Assembly (NCBI RefSeq): GCF_014596915.1
Contig: NZ_JACVWU010000012.1
Coordinates: forward strand, 1 to 64,000
Length of the DNA: 64,000 nucleotides
Reading direction: 5' to 3'
Source of the DNA: Streptomyces sp. TRM68416
Lineage (GTDB): Bacteria; Actinomycetota; Actinomycetes; Streptomycetales; Streptomycetaceae
In this document: in pieces, positions 1-8,196 of the stretch
How the letters are laid out: every line of letters begins with the position of its first letter
How positions within the stretch are numbered: the first letter of the stretch is position 1
The notes under the pieces: generated by a model
Told to the model about the DNA's origin: nothing
Seen by the model: the letters and a program-made list of their open reading frames with translations, nothing else
Database searches by the model: none
Position numbers and translations under genes: made by a program

Positions 1-1
1 C

Positions 2-1036
2 CTAGGGCCTGTCGCCGCCGGCCGAGGACTCCCGCCGCCACAGGCGGGCCGCGTACCAGATCCAGTAGCCGAGCGCTCCCACGTAGAACCAGAACCACAT
101 GGACGTCGGCTCCCGTTCACGCAGCTCGTCGACGAAGATCACCGCGAGAAGAAGGGCCATGGCGGTGACGCCGTACAGCTTGCGTCGGGCCAGCCGCTGC
201 TCCCTGCGCGGCCCCTCGGCCAGGCGCAGGGCGTACACCTCGGCGCGGCCGAAGGCCTGCTCGGCGCTCTCGCCGGACGAAGCCAGATGCTGGCGTGCCT
301 CCTGCACATGAGCGCGGGCTTCGGCGGCGGGCATGGCGTGGCGCCCGCGCAGCAGGCCCTCCACATGGGACAGCCAGCGCTCGTCACTGCCCTCAAGCCC
401 GGGCGTGAACCAGCGGTCCACGGCGGCGTCGGGCAGCACCACGGCGGCGACGATCAGGGCGCCACCCGCCACAGCCAGTGCGGGGGCGGGGAACTCGAAG
501 AGCCGTTCGTCGGGCAGGGCTCCGGCAGCGGCGATTCCGGCGCCCATCGCGAGGACCGCTCCGACGGCGAAACCCCGCGCGCCGACGATCCGCCCGGCGG
601 CGTGTGCCGAAAGCGTGACGGCCATCAGAACGGCCGCGAGAACGATCGCCGAGAATCCGGCGACCGACGACCAACTGGCCTGCTGCCAGAGCCCGTCACG
701 CAGCCACTGCGTGACGGCGACCACGAACCCCACGACCCCGAGCGTCGCAAGGGACGCGGTGAAACGCTCGCCCGGCGTCATGCCGCGGGCGTCGATCCGC
801 GCGCGGTACTCCTCACCGACCCGTTCCTCGGCCGCGGCCCTCGCATAGGCCTCGGGAGCGCCGAAGAGATCGGATGCCGTACGGCCCGTGTCGGTCACGG
901 CGTCATGGGCCTCCGCCAGGATCCGTTGCGCGAGGTCGGCGGGTGCCTGCTGGTCGAGCGCGAGGCGCAGTTCGACGACTGCCGCCCACTGCTCGTCCTC
1001 ATCGCGCGGCCAGTCGAGCTTCTGCGTGGTGGTCAT
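2..1036 (-). CDS. HAAS-type N-terminal domain integral membrane protein
   Basis: The 344-residue protein starts with about 90 soluble helical residues. The region from about 95 to 205 holds four hydrophobic segments. A second soluble helical repeat follows (about 215-285), and two more membrane spans lie at about 290-305 and 315-332. The arrangement, with a helical HAAS-like (DUF1700/permease-prefix) module next to a PadR regulator, is a known pairing in which the helical domain is thought to interact with membrane or permease partners. The gene starts with ATG inside the stop of the upstream padR gene (ATGA overlap), so the two form one translationally coupled operon. It has a complete stop codon at the window edge. 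The function is inferred from family context only; no catalytic motif is visible. Confidence 0.75.
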   Translation of the reverse strand: MTTTQKLDWPRDEDEQWAAVVELRLALDQQAPADLAQRILAEAHDAVTDTGRTASDLFGAPEAYARAAAEERVGEEYRARIDARGMTPGERFTASLATLGVVGFVVAVTQWLRDGLWQQASWSSVAGFSAIVLAAVLMAVTLSAHAAGRIVGARGFAVGAVLAMGAGIAAAGALPDERLFEFPAPALAVAGGALIVAAVVLPDAAVDRWFTPGLEGSDERWLSHVEGLLRGRHAMPAAEARAHVQEARQHLASSGESAEQAFGRAEVYALRLAEGPRREQRLARRKLYGVTAMALLLAVIFVDELREREPTSMWFWFYVGALGYWIWYAARLWRRESSAGGDRP

Positions 1037-1374
1037 GACTCTCCCCCTGTGCGGTCTCCGAGCAGCGAGGCGACGGTGCTGTGGAGGGTGTGCCAGGCCG
1101 CGCGGTCGCGCCGCAGCCGTTCCCGTCCCTCATCGGTGATGCGGTAGTACTTGCGCCCCGGACCGCCCTCGCCTGCACCCCACTCGATCTCCACCGCCCC
1201 CTCTTCCTCCAGTCGCGCGAGGGCGGGATAGAGGGTCGCGGGCTTCACGCCCTCCAAGCCCGCCTCACCGAGACGGCCCAGGAGTGCGTAGCCGTAGCTC
1301 CTCTCCTCCGCGTCCAGCACCCCGAGCAGGCAGAGGGGCAGCACCGCTCGCGTCCACGACGTGTTCACGGCCAC
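1033..1374 (-). CDS. PadR family transcriptional regulator
   Basis: The 113-residue protein has the PadR winged-helix pattern: an N-terminal helix ending in LLGVLDAEERSYGYALLGRL, a recognition region with GVKPATLYPALARLEEEG, and the wing motif GRKYYRITDEGRERL. Dimerisation follows through a short C-terminal helix. It overlaps the downstream membrane protein gene by four bases, which suggests that it controls that gene and itself. An 8-bp perfect inverted repeat lies about 30-55 bp upstream of the start and is a good autoregulatory operator candidate. The ligand is unknown. Family assignment is confident; the regulon is inferred. Confidence 0.88.
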   Translation of the reverse strand: MAVNTSWTRAVLPLCLLGVLDAEERSYGYALLGRLGEAGLEGVKPATLYPALARLEEEGAVEIEWGAGEGGPGRKYYRITDEGRERLRRDRAAWHTLHSTVASLLGDRTGGES

Positions 1375-1402
1375 TGAGCGTCCCCCTGGCGTTCCGAATC
1401 AC

Positions 1403-1429
1403 CGACTATTCTCATATTCATAATAGTCG
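1403..1429. promoter_or_regulatory. Inverted-repeat operator candidate for PadR
   Basis: The arms CGACTATT and AATAGTCG (8 bp, perfect) flank an 11-bp AT-rich spacer. It is an unusually AT-rich island in this GC-rich DNA, just upstream of the padR start. The position fits an autoregulatory PadR operator overlapping the promoter. Confidence 0.5.
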
Positions 1430-1471
1430 AGCCGACGGACATGCCCTGCCAGGGGCGCCCCCAGCGCACGC

Positions 1472-1505
1472 AGAAGGGGTGCCCCGGAACCGGGACACCC
1501 CTTCT
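1472..1505 (-). terminator. Hairpin terminator downstream of tRNA-Ser
   Basis: A 10-bp perfect stem (AGAAGGGGTG with CACCCCTTCT) is extended by four more pairs after one mismatch, with a small GAAC-type loop. It lies about 20 bp past the 3' end of the tRNA. There is no U-tract, as is common for Streptomyces terminators. Confidence 0.6.
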
Positions 1506-1527
1506 GACCTGTACATCCATGGAGTTG

Positions 1528-1614
1528 CGGTGGGTGTGGGATTTGAACCCACGGTGACATCGCTGCCACGACGGTTTTCAAGACCGTTCCCTTAGGCCGC
1601 TCGGGCAACCCACC
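1528..1614 (-). tRNA. tRNA-Ser (anticodon UGA)
   Basis: Read on the minus strand, the 87-nt sequence folds as a class II tRNA. The 7-bp acceptor stem is GGTGGGT with ACCCACC and the discriminator is G. The anticodon stem-loop carries TGA, followed by a long variable arm and the T-arm GTGGGTTCAAATCCCAC. The UGA anticodon reads UCA/UCN serine codons. The 3' CCA is not encoded. Serine identity is supported by the anticodon, the G discriminator and the long variable arm. Confidence 0.95.
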
Positions 1615-1644
1615 CCGCGTCGCCGACTGGTCGGCGGCGCGGGG
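1613..1644 (-). terminator. Hairpin terminator downstream of the HtrA-type protease gene
   Basis: The stem is CCCCGCG plus CGCCGA pairing with TCGGCG plus CGCGGGG, with one internal mismatch and a CTGG loop. It lies 35 bp beyond the protease stop codon and directly abuts the 5' end of tRNA-Ser, so it probably separates the two transcripts. Confidence 0.6.
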
Positions 1645-1678
1645 ACAAGACTAACGGGTGGTCGCGCGCGCGTGGGTG

Positions 1679-3244
1679 TCAGTTGTCGCCGACGCGGGAG
1701 CCCAGGGTCAGTTCCACGGTCTGGGAGCGGCCGTCGCGTTCGTAGGTGATCTCGACCTTGTCGCCGGGCTGGTGGGTCCAGATCTCGCCGATCAGGGTGG
1801 GGCCGGAGTCGATCACCCGGTCGTCGAGCTTGGTGATGACGTCGCCGGGCTTGAGGCCGGCCTTGTCGGCGGGGCCGCCGGGCTCGACGGCGTCGGTGCC
1901 GCTCGCGCCCTGCTCGGTGATCTTGGCACCGTCGGCGCTGTCCTCCAGGGAGACCGAGGCGCCGATCTTGGCGTAGACGGGCTTGCCGGTCTTGATCAGC
2001 TGCTGGGCGACGTACTTGGCCTGGTTGATCGGGATGGCGAAGCCGAGGCCGATGGAGCCGGCCTGGCCGGCGCCGCCCAGGCCGTTGCCGGTGGACTGGA
2101 TCGCGGAGTTGATGCCGATGACATTGCCCTTGGCATCGAGGAGGGGGCCTCCGGAGTTGCCCGGGTTGATGGAGGCGTCCGTCTGCAGGGCGCTCATGTA
2201 CGAGGCGTTGGAGCGGCGGCCGTCGCTGGAGGCCACCGGGCGGTTCTTGGCGCTGATGATGCCGGTAGTGACCGTGTTGGACAGCCCGAAGGGGGCGCCG
2301 ATCGCGATCGTGGAGTCGCCGACCGCCACGTCGTCGGAGTTGCCGAGGGGCAGCGGCTTGAGGTCGCTCGGGGCGTTCTTGAGCTTGATGACGGCGACGT
2401 CGTAGCCCTGTGCGTTGCCGACGATCTCGGCCTCGTACTTCTTGCCGTCGGGGAAGGTGGCCGACAGCTTGCCGCCGTCGACCGCCTCGGCCACCACGTG
2501 GTTGTTGGTGACGATGTGCCCCTGGGTGTCGAAGACGAAGCCGGTGCCGGTGCCGCCCTCGCCGCTGCTCGACTCCGCCTCGATGGTGACGGTGCTGGGC
2601 AGCGCCTTGGCGGCCACGCCGGCGACGGTGCCCGCCTCGCGCTTGACGTCGCCGCCGGTGTCGGAGGCGGAGACGGTGGTGGAGGAGGTGGCGTCGTCCT
2701 TGGCCAGGGTGTAGCCGAGGCCGCCGCCCAGGCCGCCCGCGAGCAGCGCGGCGATCAGCACCCCGGCGAGCAGCCCGCCGCGCCCGCGGCCGGACTTGGG
2801 CGCCGGTGCGGGCTGGTAGGCGGCACCCCAGACGGTGCCCGAGCCGGAGCCTGAGCCCGAGCCGGATCCTGAGCCCGAGCCGGATCCGGCGCCCCAGCCG
2901 GCGCCCGCGCCGCCGTCGGCGTAGGTGGGGGTGGCGGGGGCCGGCGGCGGCCAGGACGCGTCGGGGGCCGACCGGCCCTCGGGGGCCGGGCCCTGGGGGG
3001 CGTGCGGGGCTCCCGAGGAGGCGTACGGGTGGGGAGGCGGCGGCTGGGGCGCGGTGTGCGTCGGTTCCTGGCCGGGCGCCGGGGCGGCGGGGGCGTCCCG
3101 GGGCACCGGCGGGGGCGGGGTGGCGGGTGCGCTCGCATCGGGCGCCGGGGGCTGCTGGGGCTCCGGAGCAGCGGGAGCATCCACCGGCACGGGAGGTGCG
3201 GACGGGGCCGGGGGTACCGCGGCGCCCTCGTTCTCGGTGCTCAC
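1679..3244 (-). CDS. HtrA/DegP-like membrane-anchored serine protease with PDZ domain
   Basis: This 521-residue protein probably degrades or refolds misfolded extracytoplasmic proteins. The first ~155 residues are a cytoplasmic Pro/Ala-rich tail ending in a Gly-Ser repeat. One membrane span follows at about 158-178. The trypsin-like domain has the full triad: His249 in TNNHVV, Asp about 283 in GYDVAVIKL, and Ser364 in NPGNSGGPL. One PDZ domain occupies about 440-515. The GTG start is preceded by AGGAG. Single-span, one-PDZ HtrA proteins with proline-rich N-termini are typical of actinobacteria. The gene diverges from the phosphodiesterase gene. The assignment is confident; which HtrA paralogue it is cannot be told. 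Confidence 0.92.
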   Translation of the reverse strand: MSTENEGAAVPPAPSAPPVPVDAPAAPEPQQPPAPDASAPATPPPPVPRDAPAAPAPGQEPTHTAPQPPPPHPYASSGAPHAPQGPAPEGRSAPDASWPPPAPATPTYADGGAGAGWGAGSGSGSGSGSGSGSGSGTVWGAAYQPAPAPKSGRGRGGLLAGVLIAALLAGGLGGGLGYTLAKDDATSSTTVSASDTGGDVKREAGTVAGVAAKALPSTVTIEAESSSGEGGTGTGFVFDTQGHIVTNNHVVAEAVDGGKLSATFPDGKKYEAEIVGNAQGYDVAVIKLKNAPSDLKPLPLGNSDDVAVGDSTIAIGAPFGLSNTVTTGIISAKNRPVASSDGRRSNASYMSALQTDASINPGNSGGPLLDAKGNVIGINSAIQSTGNGLGGAGQAGSIGLGFAIPINQAKYVAQQLIKTGKPVYAKIGASVSLEDSADGAKITEQGASGTDAVEPGGPADKAGLKPGDVITKLDDRVIDSGPTLIGEIWTHQPGDKVEITYERDGRSQTVELTLGSRVGDN

Positions 3245-3500
3245 AGCTTCTCTCCTCGATCCACGGCTGTCTTTGTCGGTCGCACTCGGTCGCGCCCGTT
3301 CCCGATGTCGACGGTCCGGTGCGCTTCAGCTGTGCATGTCTTTTTGTATGCCGTCAGCTTTTCCCACGGGCCGTCAGAGCACCATAAGCGGTGGCTGTGG
3401 GTCCGAGGCCTTTCCTTATACAGGTCATCCGAGGCAAAAGGGACGCAATCCCTGCACCTCCGCCGACACGACTACCCCGCCTCGGTGGCACCATGACGCG

Positions 3501-4334
3501 GTGACCCACGTACGGCAGCACCGGCCCCAAGTCGTCGCCCACCGCGGAGCCTCCGAAGTGGCTCCCGAGCACACCCTGGCCGCGTACAGAAAGGCGATCG
3601 AGGACGGCGCCGACGCCCTCGAATGCGATGTGCGCCTCACCGCGGACGGCCATCTCGTCTGCGTCCACGACCGCCGCGTCAACCGCACCTCCAACGGCCG
3701 CGGAGCCGTCTCCGCCCTGGAGCTCGCCGACCTCGCCGCGCTCGACTTCGGCTCCTGGAAGGCCCGCGACTCCTGGCGGAACCGGGACGAGGAGCCGGAC
3801 TGGGAGATCCGCCCCGAGGACCCCGAGCACACCTCCGTCCTCACCCTGGAGCGGCTGCTGGAGCTCGTGGCCGACGCCGGGCGCCCGGTGGAGCTGGCCA
3901 TCGAGACCAAGCACCCCACCCGCTGGGCGGGCCAGGTCGAGGAGCGGCTGCTGGTCCTGCTGAAGCGGTTCGGCCTGGACGCACCGGCCTCCGCCGAGCA
4001 GTCCACCGTGCGGGTGATGAGCTTCTCGGCCCGTTCGCTGCACCGGGTGCGTGCCGCCTCGCCCACGCTGCCGACGGTCTACCTGATGCAGTTCGTCACG
4101 CCACGGCTGCGCGACGGGCGGCTGCCCGCGGGCGTCCGGATCGCGGGGCCCTCGATCCGGATCGTGCGCAATCACCCTGCCTATGTGGAGCGTTTGAAGC
4201 GGGCCGGTCACCAGATTCACGTGTGGACGGTGAACGAGCCCGGAGATGTCGATCTCTGTGTGGAGCTCGGGGTCGACGCCATCATCACCAACCGCCCGCG
4301 CGCGGTGCGCAACCAGCTCAGTACGACCTCTTGA
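3501..4334 (+). CDS. Glycerophosphodiester phosphodiesterase
   Basis: The enzyme is predicted to hydrolyse glycerophosphodiesters to glycerol-3-phosphate and an alcohol. It has 277 residues with a GDPD TIM-barrel signature: His14-Arg15 in VAHRGA, Glu41 and Asp43 in LECDVRL, and His56 in VCVHD. The C-terminal barrel strands VWTVNEP and DAIITNRP are also present. No signal peptide is seen, so it should be cytosolic. I chose the GTG at this position because it begins the conserved block. Open frame continues upstream but has Gly/Ala-rich, non-conserved content and runs antisense to the protease gene. Confidence 0.88.
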   Translation: MTHVRQHRPQVVAHRGASEVAPEHTLAAYRKAIEDGADALECDVRLTADGHLVCVHDRRVNRTSNGRGAVSALELADLAALDFGSWKARDSWRNRDEEPDWEIRPEDPEHTSVLTLERLLELVADAGRPVELAIETKHPTRWAGQVEERLLVLLKRFGLDAPASAEQSTVRVMSFSARSLHRVRAASPTLPTVYLMQFVTPRLRDGRLPAGVRIAGPSIRIVRNHPAYVERLKRAGHQIHVWTVNEPGDVDLCVELGVDAIITNRPRAVRNQLSTTS

Positions 4335-4564
4335 CCCGACGGCCCCACCGGCCCCATCCTCCACTCTCGGCCACACCATCGAAATCCAGCCATACGGCAG
4401 CCGGACGGCGACCCTGTGACGATCTTCCGGCTACAGGGAGTGCTCCGGCGCGTTCGTTCCGTATTCGATCGTGGTGAATGCGTCGCCGTACATGGATTGG
4501 CCGGTTTCCGGTACAGGCCAATGGGGCATCCACACCGTGGCGTGGGGCAAAGGAGGTCTCGGGG

Positions 4565-5110
4565 GTGGCGTTGGTGGTGGCACAGGAGGTGCCCACGTCG
4601 TCGAGCATGGCCGTACCCCATGGCCCTGCGGGCGTGGGGCAGGCAAGACACCGTATGCGTGATCAGTTGCGCATGGGCGGCGTGGCGGAATCGGTCATCG
4701 ACGATGCCGTACTCATCCTTTCCGAACTCTTGAGCAACGCCTGCAAACACGGCCGACCCCTGGGCGACGCCCTGGCCGGGGACGGTGCCGTACGGGCGGC
4801 GTGGCGGGTGGACGGATGCGGGCGGCTCACGGTGGAGGTCACGGACGGCGGCGGGCCCACCCGCCCGGCTCCGGCCACGCCCTCGGTCACCGCGCACGGC
4901 GGCCGCGGGCTCAACATCATCAGCGCCCTGTCCGACGACTGGGGCGTACGGGACGACGCGCGCGGCGAGGTCACGGTGTGGGTAGTCGTGCACGACGACG
5001 TCCACGCCCCCGACGCCGGTCACCGCCGCCACGACTTCGCTACGCGTGTCGCGGCGCCGTCGGTCGCAGCCGTCCCCGGCTTCGCGGACGCCTTCGACGA
5101 CCTGGACTGA
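4565..5110 (+). CDS. ATP-binding protein of the RsbW/HATPase_c anti-sigma-like family
   Basis: This 181-residue protein carries a Bergerat-fold kinase core: an N-box ELLSNACKHG, a G1 motif VTDGGGP and a G2-like HGGRGLNIISALSDDWG. Proteins of this type are numerous in Streptomyces and act as anti-sigma factors or serine kinases on STAS proteins. No sigma factor or STAS gene is adjacent. The start is set by AAAGGAGG eight bases before the GTG; upstream ATG codons in frame lack such a site. The tail after residue 150 is poorly conserved in character. The partner is unknown. Confidence 0.8.
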   Translation: MALVVAQEVPTSSSMAVPHGPAGVGQARHRMRDQLRMGGVAESVIDDAVLILSELLSNACKHGRPLGDALAGDGAVRAAWRVDGCGRLTVEVTDGGGPTRPAPATPSVTAHGGRGLNIISALSDDWGVRDDARGEVTVWVVVHDDVHAPDAGHRRHDFATRVAAPSVAAVPGFADAFDDLD

Positions 5111-5139
5111 CCCGTCGGCCGGGCAGGACCCGTCCCGCG

Positions 5140-5148
5140 TTGTCCACA
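5140..5148 (+). other. Isolated DnaA box
   Basis: This is an exact TTGTCCACA, the preferred Streptomyces DnaA box. It lies in the short gap before the SEC-C protein gene, about 75 bp upstream of that start. Confidence 0.5.
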
Positions 5149-5222
5149 GGGTCGCCTCGGCCATGGCCGGAACGGCTAGGCTCCCGGCGTACGAGACGAG
5201 CCGTTTCCGGGAGACACCCACC

Positions 5223-6188
5223 ATGGCCAAGAAGCGACCCCAGACGAAGGCCAAGCGCCCGCAGCTGACGGACGGAGAGGTTCCGGTCGTCGGGGCGCGC
5301 GAGCCCTGCCCCTGCGGGAGCGGCCGGCGCTACAAGGCCTGTCACGGCAAGGCCGCCGCCGAGGCGGTGACCGAGCTGGTGCAGCGTCCGTTCGAGGGGC
5401 TGCCCGGCGAGTGCGACTGGGTGGCCCTGCGCGAGCTGGTGCCCGCCGCCACGGTCGCGCTGACGCTCAAGGAGGGCCTGCCCGAGGGCGTCCCGTCCGT
5501 CACGCTGGCGACCGTGCTGCCGATGGCCTGGCCCGCGCTGCGCCGCGAGGACGGCTCGGTCCTGCTGGGCCTGCAGAACGACACCGCCTCGGGCGACATC
5601 AGCCGCGACCTCGCCGACACCCTCCGGCGCGCGCTGGAGGCCGCGCCCGGCACGCCGGTCCAGGGCCGCCGCGCCCCGGCCGAGGGGCCGCGCCTCCAGG
5701 ACCTGCTCGACCCCGAAGGCACGTTCGAGCCAGTTGTGCACGCGGGCTTCGAGTTCTGGGTTCCGGACGCGGAGAACGCCACCCCGGAGGTGACCGCCTC
5801 CCTGGAGCGGGCCAACGCGGCCGCCATCCCGACCGTACGTCTGACCGGCGTGGACGCCGCGTACTGGTGCGAGACGCCGGACAAGAACCACCTGCGCTGG
5901 GTCATGCCCCACCCCGAGGAGCAGCTTCTGGACGCCCTGGCGCGACTGCACGCGGCGGGCCGCTCCGGCCTCGGTGAGGGCACCCGTCTGGTGGGCTCCT
6001 TCCGCGCTCACGGCCTCACCGTCCCCGTCTGGGACCTGCCGAGCGGGGTCGGCGCGGAGGACGTGGAGAAGCCGGCGGCCGAGTTCGCCGAGCGGCTCGC
6101 CGCGGCCCTGGCGGCCGACGCCCCGCTCACCGCGGACGAGCGCCGCGCGCGCGGCGGCCTGACCAACCGCCAGGTCACCCTCAGCTGA
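5223..6188 (+). CDS. DUF5926 family protein with SEC-C zinc motif
   Basis: The 321-residue protein begins with a lysine-rich stretch followed by a SEC-C zinc-binding motif (Cys29, Cys31, Cys40 and His41 in CPCGSGRRYKACHG). The rest is a uniform domain known only as DUF5926, conserved in actinomycetes. SEC-C motifs bind zinc and often contact ribosomes or other proteins, but no activity is established here. The ATG start follows a GGAGA site and matches the conserved N-terminus; open frame upstream of it is not credible coding sequence. A strong hairpin terminator follows the stop. Confidence 0.85.
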   Translation: MAKKRPQTKAKRPQLTDGEVPVVGAREPCPCGSGRRYKACHGKAAAEAVTELVQRPFEGLPGECDWVALRELVPAATVALTLKEGLPEGVPSVTLATVLPMAWPALRREDGSVLLGLQNDTASGDISRDLADTLRRALEAAPGTPVQGRRAPAEGPRLQDLLDPEGTFEPVVHAGFEFWVPDAENATPEVTASLERANAAAIPTVRLTGVDAAYWCETPDKNHLRWVMPHPEEQLLDALARLHAAGRSGLGEGTRLVGSFRAHGLTVPVWDLPSGVGAEDVEKPAAEFAERLAAALAADAPLTADERRARGGLTNRQVTLS

Positions 6189-6203
6189 CCCGCGGGAGGC
6201 GCC

Positions 6204-6235
6204 TTCGTCGGCTGACCGACCGGTCAGCCGACGAA
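6204..6235 (+). terminator. Strong hairpin terminator after the DUF5926 gene
   Basis: A perfect 14-bp stem (TTCGTCGGCTGACC with its complement) carries a 4-nt GACC loop and starts 15 bp after the stop codon. It is symmetric and could stop transcription from either side, separating this gene from the small RNA candidate downstream. Confidence 0.7.
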
Positions 6236-6314
6236 AGGACCGTGGAACTGGTGACTCCTGTCACAACTCCCCGTGGAAACCCGGGAATCGGTGACCGGAA
6301 AGCCCAGATCGAAT

Positions 6315-6395
6315 TTGCGAACCGCCGATCTCTTGTTACCGTTCCAGTAGCCCGGTTGCTGGTGCATCCCCCGTCGCCAGCAACCGGGTCTTTTT
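6315..6395 (+). ncRNA. Candidate small hairpin RNA with its own promoter
   Basis: A promoter-like pair TTGCGA (6315-6320) and TACCGT (6337-6342), 16 bp apart, precedes a perfect 12-bp stem (6351-6362 with 6377-6388). The 14-nt loop contains CCCCC, and the stem is followed directly by TCTTTTT. A transcript starting near 6349 would be only about 45-50 nt. It cannot be a terminator for the DUF5926 gene alone, because that gene already has its own terminator 115 bp earlier. The C-rich loop could pair with Shine-Dalgarno sequences. I have an unverified recollection of a small RNA reported at the equivalent S. coelicolor locus (scr3974). The alternative is a bidirectional terminator for the gene on the other strand. 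Confidence 0.5.
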
Positions 6396-6430
6396 CATGC
6401 CCGCCGTTCTGTACGGAACGCCGCCGGGCG

Positions 6431-6970
6431 TCAACTGCCCGCAGGCTCGGCGGAGTTGCTTCCGGAACGCAACAGCAGCGGCCCCTGCCCGGCGCGCGCC
6501 GCGAACTCCGCGACCGCCGTGTAGCCGTCCAGGCTCCCCCGGGTGCGTTCGCGGGGCGTCTCGCAGGTGCCCGGCTCGTCCTCGGCGCCCACCGCACAGC
6601 GCGTCTGCACCGTGCGTCCGCCCGGCCCCATGAGGCTCAGTACGGAGTCCAGCGCCTCGCCGCCGGTGTTGCGGTAGTAGGTGCGCGCCCAGGTGTCCTC
6701 GCCCTGCGTCAGCACACAGGTCTGCGCCTCGATGCCGTCGGGGGAGGTGAGTTCGGGACCGCACCGCGCGGCGGTCCCGAGGCCCAGGCCGAGCGTCGGG
6801 GTGACGGACTCGGCGGAGGGCCCCTTGGCGTCCTCGGAAGCGGACGGCCGTACGGCCGCGGGGGCGGTCGTACGGCGCTCTTCGCCCGTCGGCCCCGCGG
6901 ACGCCACGGCCAGCGGCAGCGCCACCGCGCACACCGCGACGGCACCCAGGGCGAGCAGACGAACGTTCAT
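6431..6970 (-). CDS. Secreted hypothetical protein
   Basis: This 179-residue protein has a clear Sec signal peptide (about 1-25, hydrophobic core LLALGAVAVCAVALPLAVA). A low-complexity Thr/Ala/Pro/Ser linker follows, then a small globular domain of about 110 residues. Four cysteines (in AARCGPE, QTCVLT, TRCAVG and GTCETP) could form two disulfides. The fold is not recognised by eye. It reads toward the small-RNA hairpin and lies 56 bp downstream of the primase/polymerase-domain gene on the same strand. The ATG start begins the signal peptide; the open frame upstream of it is an artefact. Confidence 0.7.
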   Translation of the reverse strand: MNVRLLALGAVAVCAVALPLAVASAGPTGEERRTTAPAAVRPSASEDAKGPSAESVTPTLGLGLGTAARCGPELTSPDGIEAQTCVLTQGEDTWARTYYRNTGGEALDSVLSLMGPGGRTVQTRCAVGAEDEPGTCETPRERTRGSLDGYTAVAEFAARAGQGPLLLRSGSNSAEPAGS

Positions 6971-7026
6971 GGAACGGAAGATAACGAGGTAAGGCGCACG
7001 CCCCGCCCGGCGCGCGCCCGACACCC

Positions 7027-7692
7027 CTACAACTCGGGCGCGCTCACACCCGTACGAGTGAGGGCCTCGACCACGGCGTCCACCACGGCCTCCACGTCCG
7101 GAACCCACGGGGAGGCCGAGCCGGGCAGCGGTGCGCGTTCCCAGCGGATCTCGCCGGGGCCGGTCCCCGACGGAGGCAGGGCGAGGTAGCCGCCCTCGCC
7201 GTGGAAGCGCAGGGAACCCGGGACGAAGTCCTTGGCGTACAGCAGTTCGCCCAACTGCTCCATGGAGTACGGCTTGACGAGCAGCGCCCAGCGGGTGGGC
7301 GAGGCGACGACCGGGCCGAGCCGCATGCCCATGCGGTCGAGCGCGGCGAGCGCCTGGGCGGCCGGCAGGGCGGGGAGGCTGACCGCGCAGGGCGCCTTGC
7401 CGCCGGTGGCGAGAATGATCGGGGCGGTGGGCCGGTTGGCCCACCACCAACGCACCATGCGTTCGTCGGTGGTGGCCGCGAGGAGGCCGGGGTCGAAGGG
7501 GTGGGCACCGGGCACCGTGCACTCGGGGTCCGGGCAGCCGCAGCGTCCCCGACCCTGCGGGTCCGCCGCCACACCCGGGAGTACGGGCCACTGCCATTCC
7601 GCCGCGAAGGTCAGGGCCGCGCTGATCAACTCAGGCCTCCCGTCGCTGCGCTGGGACAGGAGCCTGCGTCGCCTTCCGAGGATCTCGCGCAT
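7027..7692 (-). CDS. Small protein with bifunctional primase/polymerase (PrimPol) N-terminal domain
   Basis: The 221-residue protein resembles the prim-pol domain family (pfam Prim-Pol, PF09250): an early AAEWQWPVLPG segment, a Cys-containing region CGCPDPECTVPGAHP, a WWANRPTAPIILATG block, and a C-terminal FHGEGGYLALPPSG segment. Canonical PrimPols have two acidic residues plus a histidine at the active site; I cannot place a complete acidic pair here. Stand-alone, helicase-free copies of this size are common in Streptomyces chromosomes and may be regulatory or degenerate rather than true primases. The ATG start is at the conserved N-terminus. Confidence 0.7.
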   Translation of the reverse strand: MREILGRRRRLLSQRSDGRPELISAALTFAAEWQWPVLPGVAADPQGRGRCGCPDPECTVPGAHPFDPGLLAATTDERMVRWWWANRPTAPIILATGGKAPCAVSLPALPAAQALAALDRMGMRLGPVVASPTRWALLVKPYSMEQLGELLYAKDFVPGSLRFHGEGGYLALPPSGTGPGEIRWERAPLPGSASPWVPDVEAVVDAVVEALTRTGVSAPEL

Positions 7693-8196
7693 GAGCGCTC
7701 GTTCCTTTCCGTTGCACCGCTGGCAACACCGTGGACCACATCACACCATGTGTCGATCACTTCACTGTGCGTACCTGTTGGCGCATCACACCCCTGCCGT
7801 GGGCAAGGGGAACCCCTATGGGCCGAGCATGGGCTTGCGTCCGTGGCGGCCTCGCCCTTGCTGTGTCTATCTGAAGCACGGGCGTGGCGTGGGGTGGCGA
7901 AGTCTGGCGTTTTGCCGTCCCGCGTATTTCTCTTCGCCTCCGCCACGGGAGGATGGGGCACGATCGTCGGTGGCTAAGACGCCCGGGTCCGCCGCCAGGT
8001 TCCGGGTGGCTGTCAACCACCCCTGGCCTTCTCCGAGTACGTACCCATCACGACCGCTGTGACGCTCTGTGGAGCAAACCCAGTCGACCGCAACAGGGCC
8101 TTCCCCGAGGCAGTTTTAAGCCAATTTTGCCTTTCCGCAAGGGGTCTGCGAGATGTGCACTGGTTACCCACGGACACCAGGAATCCCGGCAGGACA
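7693..8196. other. Long intergenic region without a recognised gene
   Basis: These 504 bases lie between two divergent genes and are clearly less GC-rich than the flanks (for example the TTTTAAGCCAATTTTGCC stretch near 8115). I see no convincing ORF with codon bias or RBS. They probably hold both promoters and a long leader for the phosphatase gene. No known riboswitch could be matched by eye. Confidence 0.5.

Noticed and set aside
6351..6395. The hairpin as a member of the actinobacterial 6C RNA family
   Set aside because: Only one hairpin with five loop cytosines was found. As I recall, the family has two adjacent C-loop hairpins with at least six cytosines each.
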